Below, one piece after another: positions 39,321 to 51,699 of a stretch of DNA of 64,000 nucleotides. The DNA lies in contig JAQGEQ010000301.1 in assembly GCA_034620365.1 (NCBI GenBank), positions 62,001 to 126,000 on the forward strand, read 5' to 3'. The translations under genes and the position numbers were made by a program. Position 1 is the first letter of the stretch. Each line of letters begins with the position of its first letter. Source of the stretch: Pegea sp. RAD2-039 (taxonomy: Eukaryota; Chordata; Thaliacea; Salpida; Salpidae). The notes beneath the pieces were generated by a model. The model had not been told where the DNA came from and did not search any database. It saw only the letters and a program-made list of their open reading frames with translations.

Positions 39321-39715
39321 CTTTCTTAATTTTCAAAACAAATTTCTACAAAATGTTTTAATTTTTCAATAATTTAAAATTCTGAAACTAGAATAATATT
39401 CTGATAACTTTTCTATCAAATAAACATTTTATTAAAAGAAGCTAACATATTAACAATAAAAATTTGATAAATTGAAGATTAAAACAACATCAGATGGTAT
39501 TAAGAAGTGTTATTAAGAAGCAGATGTCGAAGTCTCAGGCTTCTGTGTTTGTTTTCTTCGCATTTGTCAATTCTCACATAAAACAAACTTGCAAAATACT
39601 TTTTCAAAATAAATGATTATAAAATAATTATCTTTAAAATTATTTACAAATCTTTTTTGTGTCTTGGAAATTTATCCGTTTGTCATCTTGAACATCGATA
39701 CAACGAGCTTACGTT

Positions 39716-39746
39716 CATGTACGCGCGCGCATTTACGCACACACAC
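39716..39746. repeat. Alternating purine-pyrimidine tract (Z-DNA-prone)
   Basis: CATGTACGCGCGCGCAT (39716-39732) alternates perfectly and is followed by TACGCACACACAC (39734-39746). It is very GC-rich for this genome and sits about 400 bp upstream of the cysteine-rich gene's start codon. The sequence class is known to adopt Z-DNA under negative supercoiling. Confidence 0.6.
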
Positions 39747-40327
39747 CATCTGACGTTCGTTAAAAGATTTTGGAAAGATTTGGAAGACTTTAAAAGACTT
39801 TTTAAGATGCAAATTTTACGATAATAAAATAAAACTTGACAGAAAACAAGATTTGATGATTTGAAGTCAACATCAATTTTAGTGTTTCTATTTACGTTTT
39901 GATAAATTATGAGAAAGTAGAAAATATTTATCAATTATAAGCTGGTGAAAAAGTTAGTTGTCAAGTTATTAAATTCAGCTAACAACTGCTGGACATCAAG
40001 TAAATATTTTGTGAGATTTCCTCAATGTGAAATTATCAACTTTTTAATTACAAAAGAATCGGAATTTCAAACTTAAAGAATCATTTGAAAGAATTCATCA
40101 ATGCATAAATTGGTAAAGTCAGATAATTTAGCTAATTGTTCTAACTTAAAAGACAAACAAACTTGATGAGGCTTTACACAAGTATGTTAATGGGCAAGTC
40201 TGCATTGAAATTTTTCATATTTATATTAATGGTATTTCTACAAATAAATTAGAAAAACAAAATAGTGCCAGAAAGAAAAAAAGCCAAAAAAGTAACTTGT
40301 CGATAATTGAAATAAAATATTGAAGAG

Positions 40328-40341
40328 CCACTAGAGGGCGC
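40328..40341 (+). promoter_or_regulatory. Consensus CTCF-like site
   Basis: CCACTAGAGGGCGC matches the bilaterian CTCF core CCASYAGRKGGCRS at all 14 positions. It is isolated in AT-rich DNA, about 1 kb upstream of the cysteine-rich gene and just before a GC-richer island. Binding depends on the organism having CTCF, which some lineages have lost. Confidence 0.5.
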
Positions 40342-40499
40342 ATTTGAGTCGACAACATGAAGCTAGTTTTAATTACAATTGCAACTTTATTGATGAAGAT
40401 TTTGAATTACTTGAGGTTCTTACAAATTTGGATGAAAGCCAAAATGTTTCATCAGAAGATAGCTCTTTCCAATTTCACTTCCGATGAAGTAATCACCGA

Positions 40500-40810
40500 A
40501 TAAAGCAGAAGACTTCGATGAGCGCGAAATCGCGTCAAGCTGTTCTCAGGTGGGATTGGTACAAATCACAGGTGACATGAAATCCGTGAAAAGATGACCA
40601 CTTCTCTTTCAGCTGTTTGTCAACTCTTCTCGACAAATCAACTCTTCTCGACAAATAAGGAAAGGTCACGTGGCTTCGGACACTACTGACTAAATCATGA
40701 GTGACGACATCTTTTGAGTTTATTGTTGTCACGCTTCATTTGGTTGTCATCGCAAGAAGTTGATGATGTGGAACCGATCTGTTGATGATTTTGAATTTCG
40801 TGGAAGATGA
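40500..40810. promoter_or_regulatory. GC-richer island with E-box
   Basis: About 300 bp clearly richer in G+C than its surroundings, with GTCACGTG (40665-40672), an exact 18-bp direct duplication (40621-40656) and TGACGACATC-type half CREs. A minus frame of 65 codons (40732-40535) is open but has no recognisable domain. I read the block as a promoter or 5' exon of an unidentified gene. The direction is unknown. Confidence 0.35.
40621..40656. repeat. 18-bp exact direct duplication
   Basis: CAACTCTTCTCGACAAAT occurs twice head to tail (40621-40638 and 40639-40656) within the GC-richer island. The length is a multiple of three, and the minus strand reads L-S-R-R-V-D twice. Confidence 0.85.
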
Positions 40811-43800
40811 ACAAATCGACGTTTTCATTTTTCTTGATGTTAGTTCCGTGAGAAAATTGATATTTTCATCGTTTCAAATATTCCGATTTTTTTTATAAAA
40901 TTATTTTTCTTCTTAGAAACACTTTTTTAGATGAAGACTCGATTGAAATTTCTCTCATATTTCTTCTCTTGATTACAGAAGCTCTCGAAGACACAATTCT
41001 TCAGTTTTATCTTCCTCAATATTTTGAATAAGTTTCTCGAATATATTTTGAATAAGTTGTGAAGTGAATATTGGAGACTGTTGATTGAAAAATCAAATAT
41101 TTGCAAATAATTAAGAAATTGAAGGAAATGAAATATTAATTATTTTTAGAATATGAAGAATACTGAGTTGAAATATTTGAAATCTTCTCAAATTTAGTTT
41201 TATTTTCAATCATAAATTCAAAAGTTGTAAAATTTCTTGTTGGCAACAAAGAAGTCTTCATCTTCAGGGTTCATTTTTAAAACTTACAAATCTTCATCTA
41301 ACTCAAGAGGAGATGTCACTGAATCTGGGTCCTTGGGTCAATTTAAACCTTTTTTGTCTGAATTTTTTTTCCACACAATTTCGTCAGACATAAAATTTGC
41401 TGATAAGATTGAAGATAATTGCTTCTTAGATCTATTTTAGGAAAAGTATTTACAGTAGAAGCTTTGCAAGTTGGAAAACGCACCTTAGTGGTTTTAGTGA
41501 AGAATTAAATGATTGATTATGTTGAAGTTTGAAAAGTTTGAATTTTATTTATATAGTTACTAACTGATAACAACTGTCTAGACCTTATAGTCTAGGGTGA
41601 AATGGTTCTCTAGTTTAATGGCCTATTACATCGAATTTAAGGTTTGAAAATGTCAAGTGCTTGCTAGATAAATATAACAGTAGCTGCTGAAGATGTAAAT
41701 ATAAGACTTTTAATGTAAATTAGTTTGTAAATGTTCAAGATTTAATCTTAAAAACTTTTCATTCTGGGGTTGGAAACTGATTTTTTACTTTTGTTGATTT
41801 TAGTGATTTGAAAATTGTGATTTTTAGGAAAATAGTCAACAAAATACTTCTAATGATGATTGATTTGTTTTTCTGGTTATTGATGCATGATATTTTCCTA
41901 CAATTCAAGTTTAAAATGTTGGAAATTTTTTATAAAAAGTTGTTAATTTGTTGGATTATCTAAAATAGAAAATAATTCTTCAATTAAAAACTATTCCAAA
42001 GTAATTTTTAACTTTTCAATTTCTTTAAAGTTTTTATCACCAAGCTAATTAATAATTCTTTAATTTTTATTCACTGATTTATTATTTGATAATTTTTCAA
42101 GAAAAATTTCTACAAATAATTTATGATTTGAAAAAAATTGAATCAAATTTTTCATTAATTTACAAAAAATGAATCAAATGATGAAATTAAATTCTAATCT
42201 GGAAGAAATTTGGAAGAAATTCTTTTCTTTCTAATAAAACTGATGTATCTTCATGTATGTAAAATTATAAACCTTTTAATTTCCTGATAGGTTTTTAAAG
42301 AATTTACAAATAATTACGAGAAAAAACTTTTATAAATAATTCGAATTAAAATAAAAAGATCTGTAATTCTAAATATAATTTGCTACTTTTTACTATTTTA
42401 GTTAATTTCTTTAAAAGAATTTAAAAATTTAAATATTCGACTAAAAAATAACTAAAATTAAAAAATAAAATTTGAAAGAAAGTTTTAGGAAAACTCAGTT
42501 TGGAAACATGAATTAATAAAGTAGAAACATACAAAAGTACAAAAATTCAAATGTTTCTCTAATTCTGGTATAACTCTTGATTTTGTTGAAATTGATTTAA
42601 AAGGCGATATATGAATGTTTGAAGCTTAAATATGTTTTTAAAAGAGAATAACTAGAAATAGAATAAGATTTTGTACAACTCTTGATAATAATTTAAAAAA
42701 TAGTTGCTAAAAATCTTTGTTTTTTTCATTTTTCAAAATAAAAATGAAATTTGAAACTCAAAGTTTTTAAAATATTTTTTAAATTTGTAACAAAAAAAAA
42801 AGTTTCTTTTAAAAATAATTTTTAATTAATAAATAACTTTCAATGTTTAAAAGAAAATGAAAAGAAATAATTAGAAATAGTTTTTGAAAAAAGCTTTTTA
42901 TAACTTCATGTTAGCTCTATATAGCATAACAACTATAATTATATTTCATTAGAACAAGACTGTCAAACAAGCTACATGAGAAACATCGATATTATCTCAT
43001 ATTATCTTCAATCTTTTCTTTCTATGCTTTTAAAGTGTTAACATTGGTCGTGTTAAAAATTTACTTTAGATGAAAATGTTTTAATTAAACTAAATTATTT
43101 TAAAAGTTTTTTTTCACAGTTAAACTAGTTTCTAATTTTTTAAAAGATTTTATTATTAACTTTAAATCTCAAATACAAATCATTTATTAGAAATTTTATA
43201 TCTTTGAGAAAAATATTTTTTATCTGAATTAACATCAGTATCAACTCAATCAGGGTTTCTAAGGATGCAATGATCTGAATAAATTGATTCTGAATGCCTT
43301 GCTGCATTTTAAAAACAAAAGTTTTGGCAATAACAAAGATCTTCATAAAAGATTTAAACTTAAATTTATTAGTTAGAAAATCTATCATTAAAGTATCTGA
43401 AGAAATTAATGAATTAATAAAACTAAGATGTCTTTAAAATATCCTTGAATCATTTGATATTTAAACAATGTTTTTATTCTATCTTCTAATTATACGTGCT
43501 AATATCTTCTGCAAATTATTTGTGCAATCAACCAATTAAAAGCTCTTCGCCGTCTATAAAATTATTCAATCATAAAAAAATTAGGGTTTCAAGAAATATC
43601 AAAGCATAGTGTCAGCTATTTACTTTACCAAATACTTTTAACACAATAACTTCAAAAACGTTTGTCGTTACAATGTTTGTTTCATCTTTTGAAAGATATA
43701 AAAATCACCACTTGGCAATTCTTCTTTCTAATCTATTAAATGAGAATTATCATCTAAACCAGAAATTCATTTAAAAAATTAACTTGATAAAAATTAACAA

Positions 43801-45590
43801 ATTATTTTGAGAGAAATTATTCAAGATCTTGTTATTAAAAGTTCATTTGATAAGTAGAAGTTGCTTGAATATTTTTTAATATCAAAAATCGGTTCTTAAT
43901 AAGGTGACTTTAGCATTGAATTCTTATCATATGATACAATAATCACTTGAAAGTATAATAGATAGAAGTGAAATTACTCGTAGTTACTTTCAGTATCTCA
44001 ATCAATTGCTGCCAAAAAATCTTTTTATACATTACACAAAAAAAAGATTATTTTTACTTTTGAAAATTTTATCAAAATTCAAATTTGATCTGATTTAATC
44101 AAAAATTCAAATTACAAAATTCTTACATCTATATATTGATATTTATATAAAGAAAATACAATTTTATAAATTCTTAGAAATACTACAGAAATAAAACTAA
44201 AATATATTTTATTTAGATAAATTAAGAATTAATGAAATATTCTCCAAATATTTTGTTGTTTTTATTCACGAGTAACAAATTTTACAACTTAAACAATATG
44301 AGTAGAAAGATAAGAAAAAAGTACAACAATTTAGTGTAAAAGTGAAAATATGTGAATAAAAATTAACAAAATAAATAAATAAAAATTTAAGGAATTATTT
44401 AAATCACTATTTTTTAACAAAATTAAAAAAAAATTAAAATTTCTTAAAATTTCCAAGTGAAGAAAACTACAAAAGAAATTATTATCATCAAAAAAATGTT
44501 TGTTTCATTAAATCATTTGTCAATCAAAGAGTTCTTATTAATTGTTTGTTACTTACAGATGAAAAAAAAGAATTAAAAATAACTTTACATCAAAATATGA
44601 AGGAATTTATCATCAGTGAGAAATTTTGACGGAAACTACAAAATGAACTTAAATGTTCCACAGCGTTAAGATTAATTTCTGACAAAAAATTTTAAAGATG
44701 TTGTTGTTTTTGAAAACGTCAATCTTATTTTATAGTATTTCAATGATATTTATTTTCCTTGAAATGAAACATTTGATTTGCAGAACAAAAACATTCCGTA
44801 AACAGAAAATTTCTTACGACGAGGTCACGTGATGTCTTCAAAACGTTTGAATTTAAACATTGATATAAAAATAAAAACCGATTTTACATTAGCTGGAAAA
44901 ATTTGATTTTTCAATTTAAAAATAAATTTATAATTTTAGAAATTTTTAGTAAATTATCGAAGCAATTAACATTTAGTAAATAAGACCTTCGACTAAATTT
45001 CAATCTTAGTTGAGATCTTAGTTGAGATGAAACAAGCAAACGTCGAAAAGTTGAAAGATAAAAATTATGAGATATTTGGAAAAAGAAATTGTTGATAAGT
45101 TGTAAAAATAACAAACTTCAAATAAATCTTTTCAAATTATTAAAATTTCTGATAATTTTTGTTTTCAAAGTTTTCTTGTTTTTCATCAAAATCTTTTTGA
45201 GAAAAAACAGCAAACATTTTCATTGCACCTTTTTTCTTATCTTTTCCTATTAGTCAGAATCTGAAGAAAATTCTACAGAAAGAAGAAAATATCAGATTCT
45301 TTATATTAGTAAACCTCAACAACAAACTATAAACGATATAAACTAATAAATTGATAATATTTGATATAAAGTTTAAAGAAAAACTTTTGTTGAATAATTT
45401 TGGAATTAAATTTTGAAAAAGTGATTTTTTTTTCGGATTGAAAAATTGAATGAAGCAAAGAAAACTAAAAAATTTGAGAAAATCACAGAAATAGAACAAA
45501 TTTGTATTTAAGTCTTGAAAAGCTTTATCAGATGAAGTAAAAACAAATAAATGTTGATGCAGCAAAAACCGTAATGTTTATACTGAAATT
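40811..45590. other. AT-rich region, no gene seen
   Basis: Mostly featureless AT-rich sequence. A patch at 40.92-41.03 kb and another at 41.24-41.44 kb have slightly coding-like composition, but frames conflict or contain stops. GTCACGTG occurs at 44824-44831. Confidence 0.45.
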
Positions 45591-45880
45591 TAGCAAGACA
45601 TTTTGAGATATAGATTAAGATTCCTCGTGTTTTGAGGAGCGTAGAAAGTGATATGGAAGTTATTGGGTCACGTTTTTACTTCCGTTCATAATACGCAGTT
45701 GAGGTAATTCCCCTTTTTCATACTCAATTTGCACACGGCACTTTTAAAGTATGAAATGTTGACGTGACATTTCACTTTTGTTGATTAGGGGAAGTTTAGA
45801 AAGTTGAGATTAGAAAAGTTACACGATTTCATCATGGATTTCAAATAATTTGTTGCTGGATTAAAAACAATTTCTAAGTT

Positions 45881-46440
45881 TTGCAAAACTTTCTGTATCT
45901 TTCCACACATCAACAATCTCCTCAAGACCTTTTTGAAAGATTGATAATTTCTGTTTTTATCTCAACTACATCTGAATCATTTCCACTTTTAAGTGACGAG
46001 CAACATCCGGAGTTTTTCTGGATAATTTTAAATGAAATTTGTCATTTTTATCTGATTGGTTTTTAAAATAATTATCAAAGTCAGTTTGAGGCAACCAAAA
46101 GGAAGTTTTAGATTCAGATGATGAAGGCAAAAAGGAAGATAAAAAACTTTACAGAAAAAGTGAAAATCTTCTCGAAAAAGTATGGATCTTTTCATTCATC
46201 TACATCTGCAGAAAACTGATCATTTTATGATTTAAAATTTTAAAGATTTATCTTTTAGGAATAGAGACTTGTTCAGCTTTTATCATCTTGTCGTGGTTGA
46301 AAATGGAAAAGTTTATCTTCCACCTGACTTTGATCTTCAAACTGATCTTGGATGAGATCCATCTTCTTATGAAAGCGTGTTAATACGTTTGCTTCAACTT
46401 CAGATGATGGATCAGCGCCAATAATGAACAGGTGGAAAAA
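45881..46440 (+). other. Coding-like patch with frame breaks
   Basis: Three plus-strand segments read like protein: 45881-46066 (contains S-P-Q-D-L-F-E-R-L-I), about 46110-46180 (acidic/basic D-S-D-D-E-G-K-K-E-D) and 46260-46440 (V-V-V-E-N-G-K-V-Y-L-P-P-D-F-D-L-Q-T-D-L-G). The third meets an in-frame TGA and stays open after it. I cannot link the three with in-phase splice sites without a one-base break or a stop. It may be a decayed gene, a misread exon set or chance; no family is recognised. A GC-richer stretch with GTCACG and CRE-like elements (45.6-45.8 kb) lies just upstream. Confidence 0.2.
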
Positions 46441-46449
46441 GTGAAATGC

Positions 46450-49400
46450 AGAGGATATGCTTAAATGAATCTGCGTACAAATCTGTACTTCATACTTTTC
46501 ATGTTTTCTAACTTCTTTTGATTATTTATGGAACTTTAAATCTATTTTTGTTCATTTTTGTATCTTTATCAATTCAACTTTAAAGAAAGATGTCAGCAAA
46601 AAAAAAAGCTATTTGCTGCAAGTCAACCGCAATCTAAGTTTACTGAATTGCAGCAACATTTCATTTAAAACTTTACTTGGTTTTGATTGGTTGTGTTTGC
46701 TACAACAAAACTTTTTCAATTAAAAAGTCATTATCTTTCAAGCTTTAAAAAAGTTTTTTGACACTGAATATTTTTCTACAAATTCTCTTTTATTAACAAA
46801 TATTGATTTATATAAATTAATTGAAGATTAAGTTTTAACTTGATGAGAAATTTTATTGTGTTTAAATATACTCATTACATAAAGAATTTAGATAGCGCCA
46901 AGTCAAACTTACTTATTGATGATGTAGCCAAAAAAAGAAAACTGCTTTTTAGTTTTCAGTGGTTTTATAATTGACTTATTTCTATCTATCTTTTCTCTTT
47001 TCAAAATATCCTTGCTTTTACTTGTAAGCAATTTTACTTAATACTTAATTTTTAAATCATTGCTTTAATAAACTTTTAGTAATTAGTCGCTTATACTGGA
47101 CTTGTTAAAAATCTTTAATAAAGTCAAACAAACAACATCAATATTTTAAAGTATTCCAAAGTAAGACAACGCCCAAAATTTCGACTAAAAAAATTTCAAC
47201 TTCAAAAACGTCTTTCTATAAATAATTGAATTGTTTAGTAAATACCTAGTTAGTTTGCAAATTGCTACAGAACTTAGTTTGTTGTGTTTCATCACGATAT
47301 CACTTTTCTGCTTTTAAATTTATAAAATCTTCAAAAAGTTCGAAAGAAAATTTGTTGTGGTTTCAATTTTGCAGTTTCACTTTTACAAGTAAACTAACAA
47401 AATGAAATTAATTACAACAGTAGTAGTGTTTGTTTGAAGTAGAAAGTATTTTCAATATCTGTAATAGCATACTGAAGAAACAAAATAATTTGATAATGGC
47501 TTCAGCTACCGAGAAAGATGTTTTTACTTGCATGACGTAATAGGAACGATACTTGTACAGAAAATAGTTTCAAATTTATATAAAAAACATTTTAATTAAT
47601 TAAATTTACAACAAAACAGTTTTTTCTTTATAAATTATCCTACTTTAAGTAATGATTTTGAGTAAAATATAGTTTTGAAGTGATTAAATCGATAAAAGTT
47701 GAATATTTAATCCCTAAAATTAGTCCGGAACCAAAATCTTTGGAGAAAACCCTTGAAACGTTTTGAAACGTTTTGAAATTCTAATCTTTTAGAACCAGTT
47801 GTCGTAAACCGATATTTTGAAATTGTCAAATTTAATAATTTCTTGATTTGATAAATTTAGAATTTGTATCTTTAGTAACAATTACGACGAAAAGCTTTTT
47901 CTCCATTCAGTAAAATGCTGATGTCTTCGATCTGACGCGACTTATTGAAAGATTTTTTTGTATAAATCTCCAACTGATCCACAATTCAGAGTTTTTTGGA
48001 AATCGATTATCTTCATCAACAGTAATTATTTAAACTTCACATCTAAAATTTCTAATTTATTTTCTAATTATCCAAATAAATTTCAAACAAACTGAAACGA
48101 ATCACTAAAAGTTCTTTCTTGAGTATCTTGTGAAGATTAACTTGTAAATTAGTGACCTTCAAATATTACATCGAAGAACTTATCTTTACATAATTTTCAC
48201 ATTTTTCGCTTCAATTTGTTTGTTTCTTTCGTTTTACGGCGTCAACTCGCGGTTTTTGTATAAATGTTATCATGAGCTAAGAATGTTGCTAGGTAAGAAA
48301 ATAACCACAACATTCACTTTTGCATAAAGTTGAAAAATTTGTAGAAAATCAGATCGTTACCAAGTCATCATGACTTGTTCACGGATAAACAGGAAGTGTT
48401 TTGAAGATTTTTAGGAGAGATACTATTAAAAAAACGACCTGAAAAATAATTTCAATAAATTATCAGATGATTGAAAAAATCAAAATAATTTGAATAATTA
48501 ATAAAATTTTGTTTTTAAACAAACTTTAAATTCAACCAAATAATTTTATCTTTACTGAATTTAATTATTATTAATTCAAAATAATAGAAGACGTCTCTGT
48601 TTGTATTCTTCTAAGATATCAACAATCTCACAGAAATATGCTGAAAGTATCAGGAAGTCAATTTGAATCAGAAAAATATTTCAATTATTACAGCAAAAAA
48701 CAACAAGAAATATTTGGAAGATATTATTGAAAAACCTCGAGAAAAGCCCAAGTTCTTTCTTAAGTGATTTTGAAAGCTAGAATTCTTGTGAACTGAAGAC
48801 ACGTGGAGTAAACAGTGCTTTGTAACAATAAGCTAACTTACAATCAAGAATTACTTTACTTCCTTCATAATCTTCAAACTTTTATATTTTGTCACAATTA
48901 TTATCTTTTGGTTTCTACTTAAAATATTTCAAAGTTTCATTTACTACTTTTGAAAATCACTTCAAATAATCCAACAAAATCTGGCTTTAAGTAGTTTTAG
49001 TACTTTTGACAAATGATAAACAACAAACAGAAGAAACATAAATATCAAACATTTATCTGCAGGTAACAAATTAGCAAAATCTTGGATTTTAAATAAAAAA
49101 TAACTGAATTTTTAAGATGGTTAAACTGAATTAACCTCAAATTTTTTTATATTTTTTAGATCGCAAATTTTTACAAAGAATTTAGTTTTGAAAAGTTGCA
49201 ATTTTAATTAAATATATTCAAAAATCTTTTTTTTATTGTTGGTGTTGTAAAATTTGTGTTTTTAAGATATCTGATAACTCTAAAATTGATCTAAATAAGT
49301 TTAGAACTCATTCAACTCAACTAATAATTCAATTTGAATCTATTTTGGTAAATGCTATCTACTTAATACAAGAAACAGGATGTAATTTTACTTGTAATCT

Positions 49401-51110
49401 TGTTAAGTTGCTTTTCTAAATACAATTTCAAAGATTCTAAAGTTTATTCGAGTTAATGTTCAAAGTATTGTCTGCTTTTCTACTTGTAGAAAATATTGAA
49501 AAACTATATTTAGAAGAAAATATAAAGTTCTAATCAAAGATTTTTAGGATTCAGTTAATAAATTTGCATAATTTCGTAGAATCAAATCATTGAGAAAGTT
49601 TAGTTTATAATTCTCCTCAAAATTATTTGAAGCTTTCTTGTTTTTATTATTGATATAAAATAATTTTATTAAAATAATTCTAAGAAAATATAAATTAGTT
49701 TAAAACATTTTATTTAAAAAAAATTTGTTTCAAATTCACGAGAGTTTCTAGAATTTGTCATTCTTAAGATAAATCATCAACCAAACACGAAACCACAAAC
49801 TTATAGCTTCAATTGAAACAACTCAAACTAGCTACCAACACCTCTCAACAAATAAACCTTCAAAACTCATCATTTAATTTATAGAATTTCTCCTGTTATT
49901 AAAGACTTTTTAAAGAACATCTTCATCTCTCATGACTTTAAAAGATTTCCAGGAAATTTATTTCTTCAAATCGCCTCATCCCAAATTCTTGAATCTTTTA
50001 CAGAATCATTTGAACCAGTTGCATCTGCTCCAAATTAGAGTTCAACTCCTCTGTATGGAGTCCTCATCTTAAAAAGATATTACAAAGATTGAATCCGTTG
50101 AAAGATCACCAGGAAAGCTTTCCTTGGATGTGACATTTGCATCTAAAGACCTAAAATTCAAAACTAAAATTTGTTTGAAAATTTATTGAATTTTGAAAAA
50201 CTTTCAATTTACTTTTAAGGATTCAAAAAGGATTCAAAGGAAGTTTTTAAGTAAAATGAATCATTAAAAAGAAATTTAAAAAGATAAAAAACTTGAATAT
50301 TTTTCAAGTGAGTTATTTGAGAAAAGTTTTTATATTTATGATGAAGGACTTTTCTAACATGTCTGATTATGTTGGTAAAAAAGTTATTTAAATATCTAAT
50401 TGATTTTTAATGTAGAAATAAACATATCAGTTACATAAAGCAGATATTAGATAAAATTATTTTAAATTTAAAAGAAATTTGATCTGTTTTTTGATATTAA
50501 GTTTTGTGAACTTTTATTTATAACATGAAAGACATTAATGACAAAAGTTAAAATTTATCTAAAGTTATTTCAAATGTTATTATCAAATGATTCTAAACTT
50601 TTAAAGAAATTCTAAAAGATGAAAATAAAAGTGAAGTTTCAATTCTACAGCTAAATTTAATCTGAATAATTATTTGAAAAATTTTAATTTTATGTAATAT
50701 CTTATGTAATAAATATTAATTTCGATATATTTTCTTCATTAACAAGTTGTTTGAAATTACAAAACATCAAAAAGATGTAAGTTTTGCTTCTGAATATAAA
50801 AATGTAATTATGGTTTGTTTTGCTTTTATCAAAAGATAGATTTTCTAAATTAAAAAAACAACTTAAGTAATAAAGTTCTTTTTTAAATAAATTAAATTGA
50901 ACCACAAAAATGTAAAAGTAAATGATTTCATTCATAAGAAATTACTCTTTATCATTCTTAGCTACTTTGTAGAGGTAGAAATACTTTTATTATTCATTAA
51001 TTTCTAATAATCTTTTATCTTGTTGTCAATAGTTATATTTACAACTTTACAAAAAAATATTTTTTCCAAATCAGTGATTTTTATGAAAAGTAAAACTTGA
51101 TGAAGTATAG
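46450..51110. other. AT-rich region, no gene seen
   Basis: Largely featureless. The patch at 49.88-50.16 kb has short coding-like frames on both strands, each broken by stops, so I do not call a gene. GTTGCTAGGTAAG at about 48.29 kb resembles an RFX X-box. Confidence 0.45.
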
Positions 51111-51689
51111 CGACCGCATTTACATAAAGATGAAGATGAGGATGAGGTCACAAGCTCAACTGAAGTTCATCAATCAAAAGAAGTAGGTCAAAACTATTTG
51201 TTTGCTGATGAAAAATTCAAAGTATTTCAAATGAGCTACAAACTAGTAAGTAATCAAATTGTTTTCAAAGTAAGAATTTGTAAAATATCAAATCATTTTA
51301 ATAATTTTTTTTTTAATTATTTGATTCGATTTTTGTAGAATTGAAATTTGTGTTTTATATTTGGAAACACTTTTTACTGAAATCTAAAGTTGATTGATGA
51401 AAAAATCGAAACTAGAAAATCGATTTAGGGGATTTACCTAAGTTGATTTTATCAACTAAATCTTTAATAAGAAAAGATTAATTCTAAAAGCTTCGAGATG
51501 AAGCCACAAATTTGTATGACAACTCTACATCTTATAAGCTTTCTATTTCAGCTAATCACTAATCAGAAATCCTTCTTCAGACTTTTGTGGATTTCACTTA
51601 AAGAGGGATTTTCAGCTTATAAAGAAGGATTAGTTTTGTTGTCACTAAAACCCTCTCAATTTAGACTTCGAAAAACCACTGAAGCGTGA
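51111..51689 (+). CDS. Possible 3' end of an unidentified gene, two exons
   Basis: Candidate exon 51111-51245 (45 codons; acceptor GTATAG, donor CTA|GTAAGT) joins in phase 0 to 51552-51689 (45 codons then TGA; acceptor TCTATTTCAG). The first part is acidic (H-K-D-E-D-E-D-E-V-T). The second holds S-F-F-R-L-L-W-I-S-L-K-E-G-F and ends R-L-R-K-T-T-E-A. The good donor and acceptor and the matching phase support it, but I recognise no family and find no convincing upstream exon. A TGACGTCA lies 10 nt after the stop. Confidence 0.28.
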
Positions 51690-51699
51690 CGAAGGATGT

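Noticed and set aside
41235..41440. Acid-rich minus reading and Ser-rich plus reading at 41.24-41.44 kb
   Set aside because: The minus reading has two in-frame stops, and the plus reading looks like its complement. No splice-phase partner or homology was found.
49885..50160. Coding-like fragments on both strands
   Set aside because: Each is cut by stops, and the only linking plus-strand intron would be 21 nt, too short for an animal intron.
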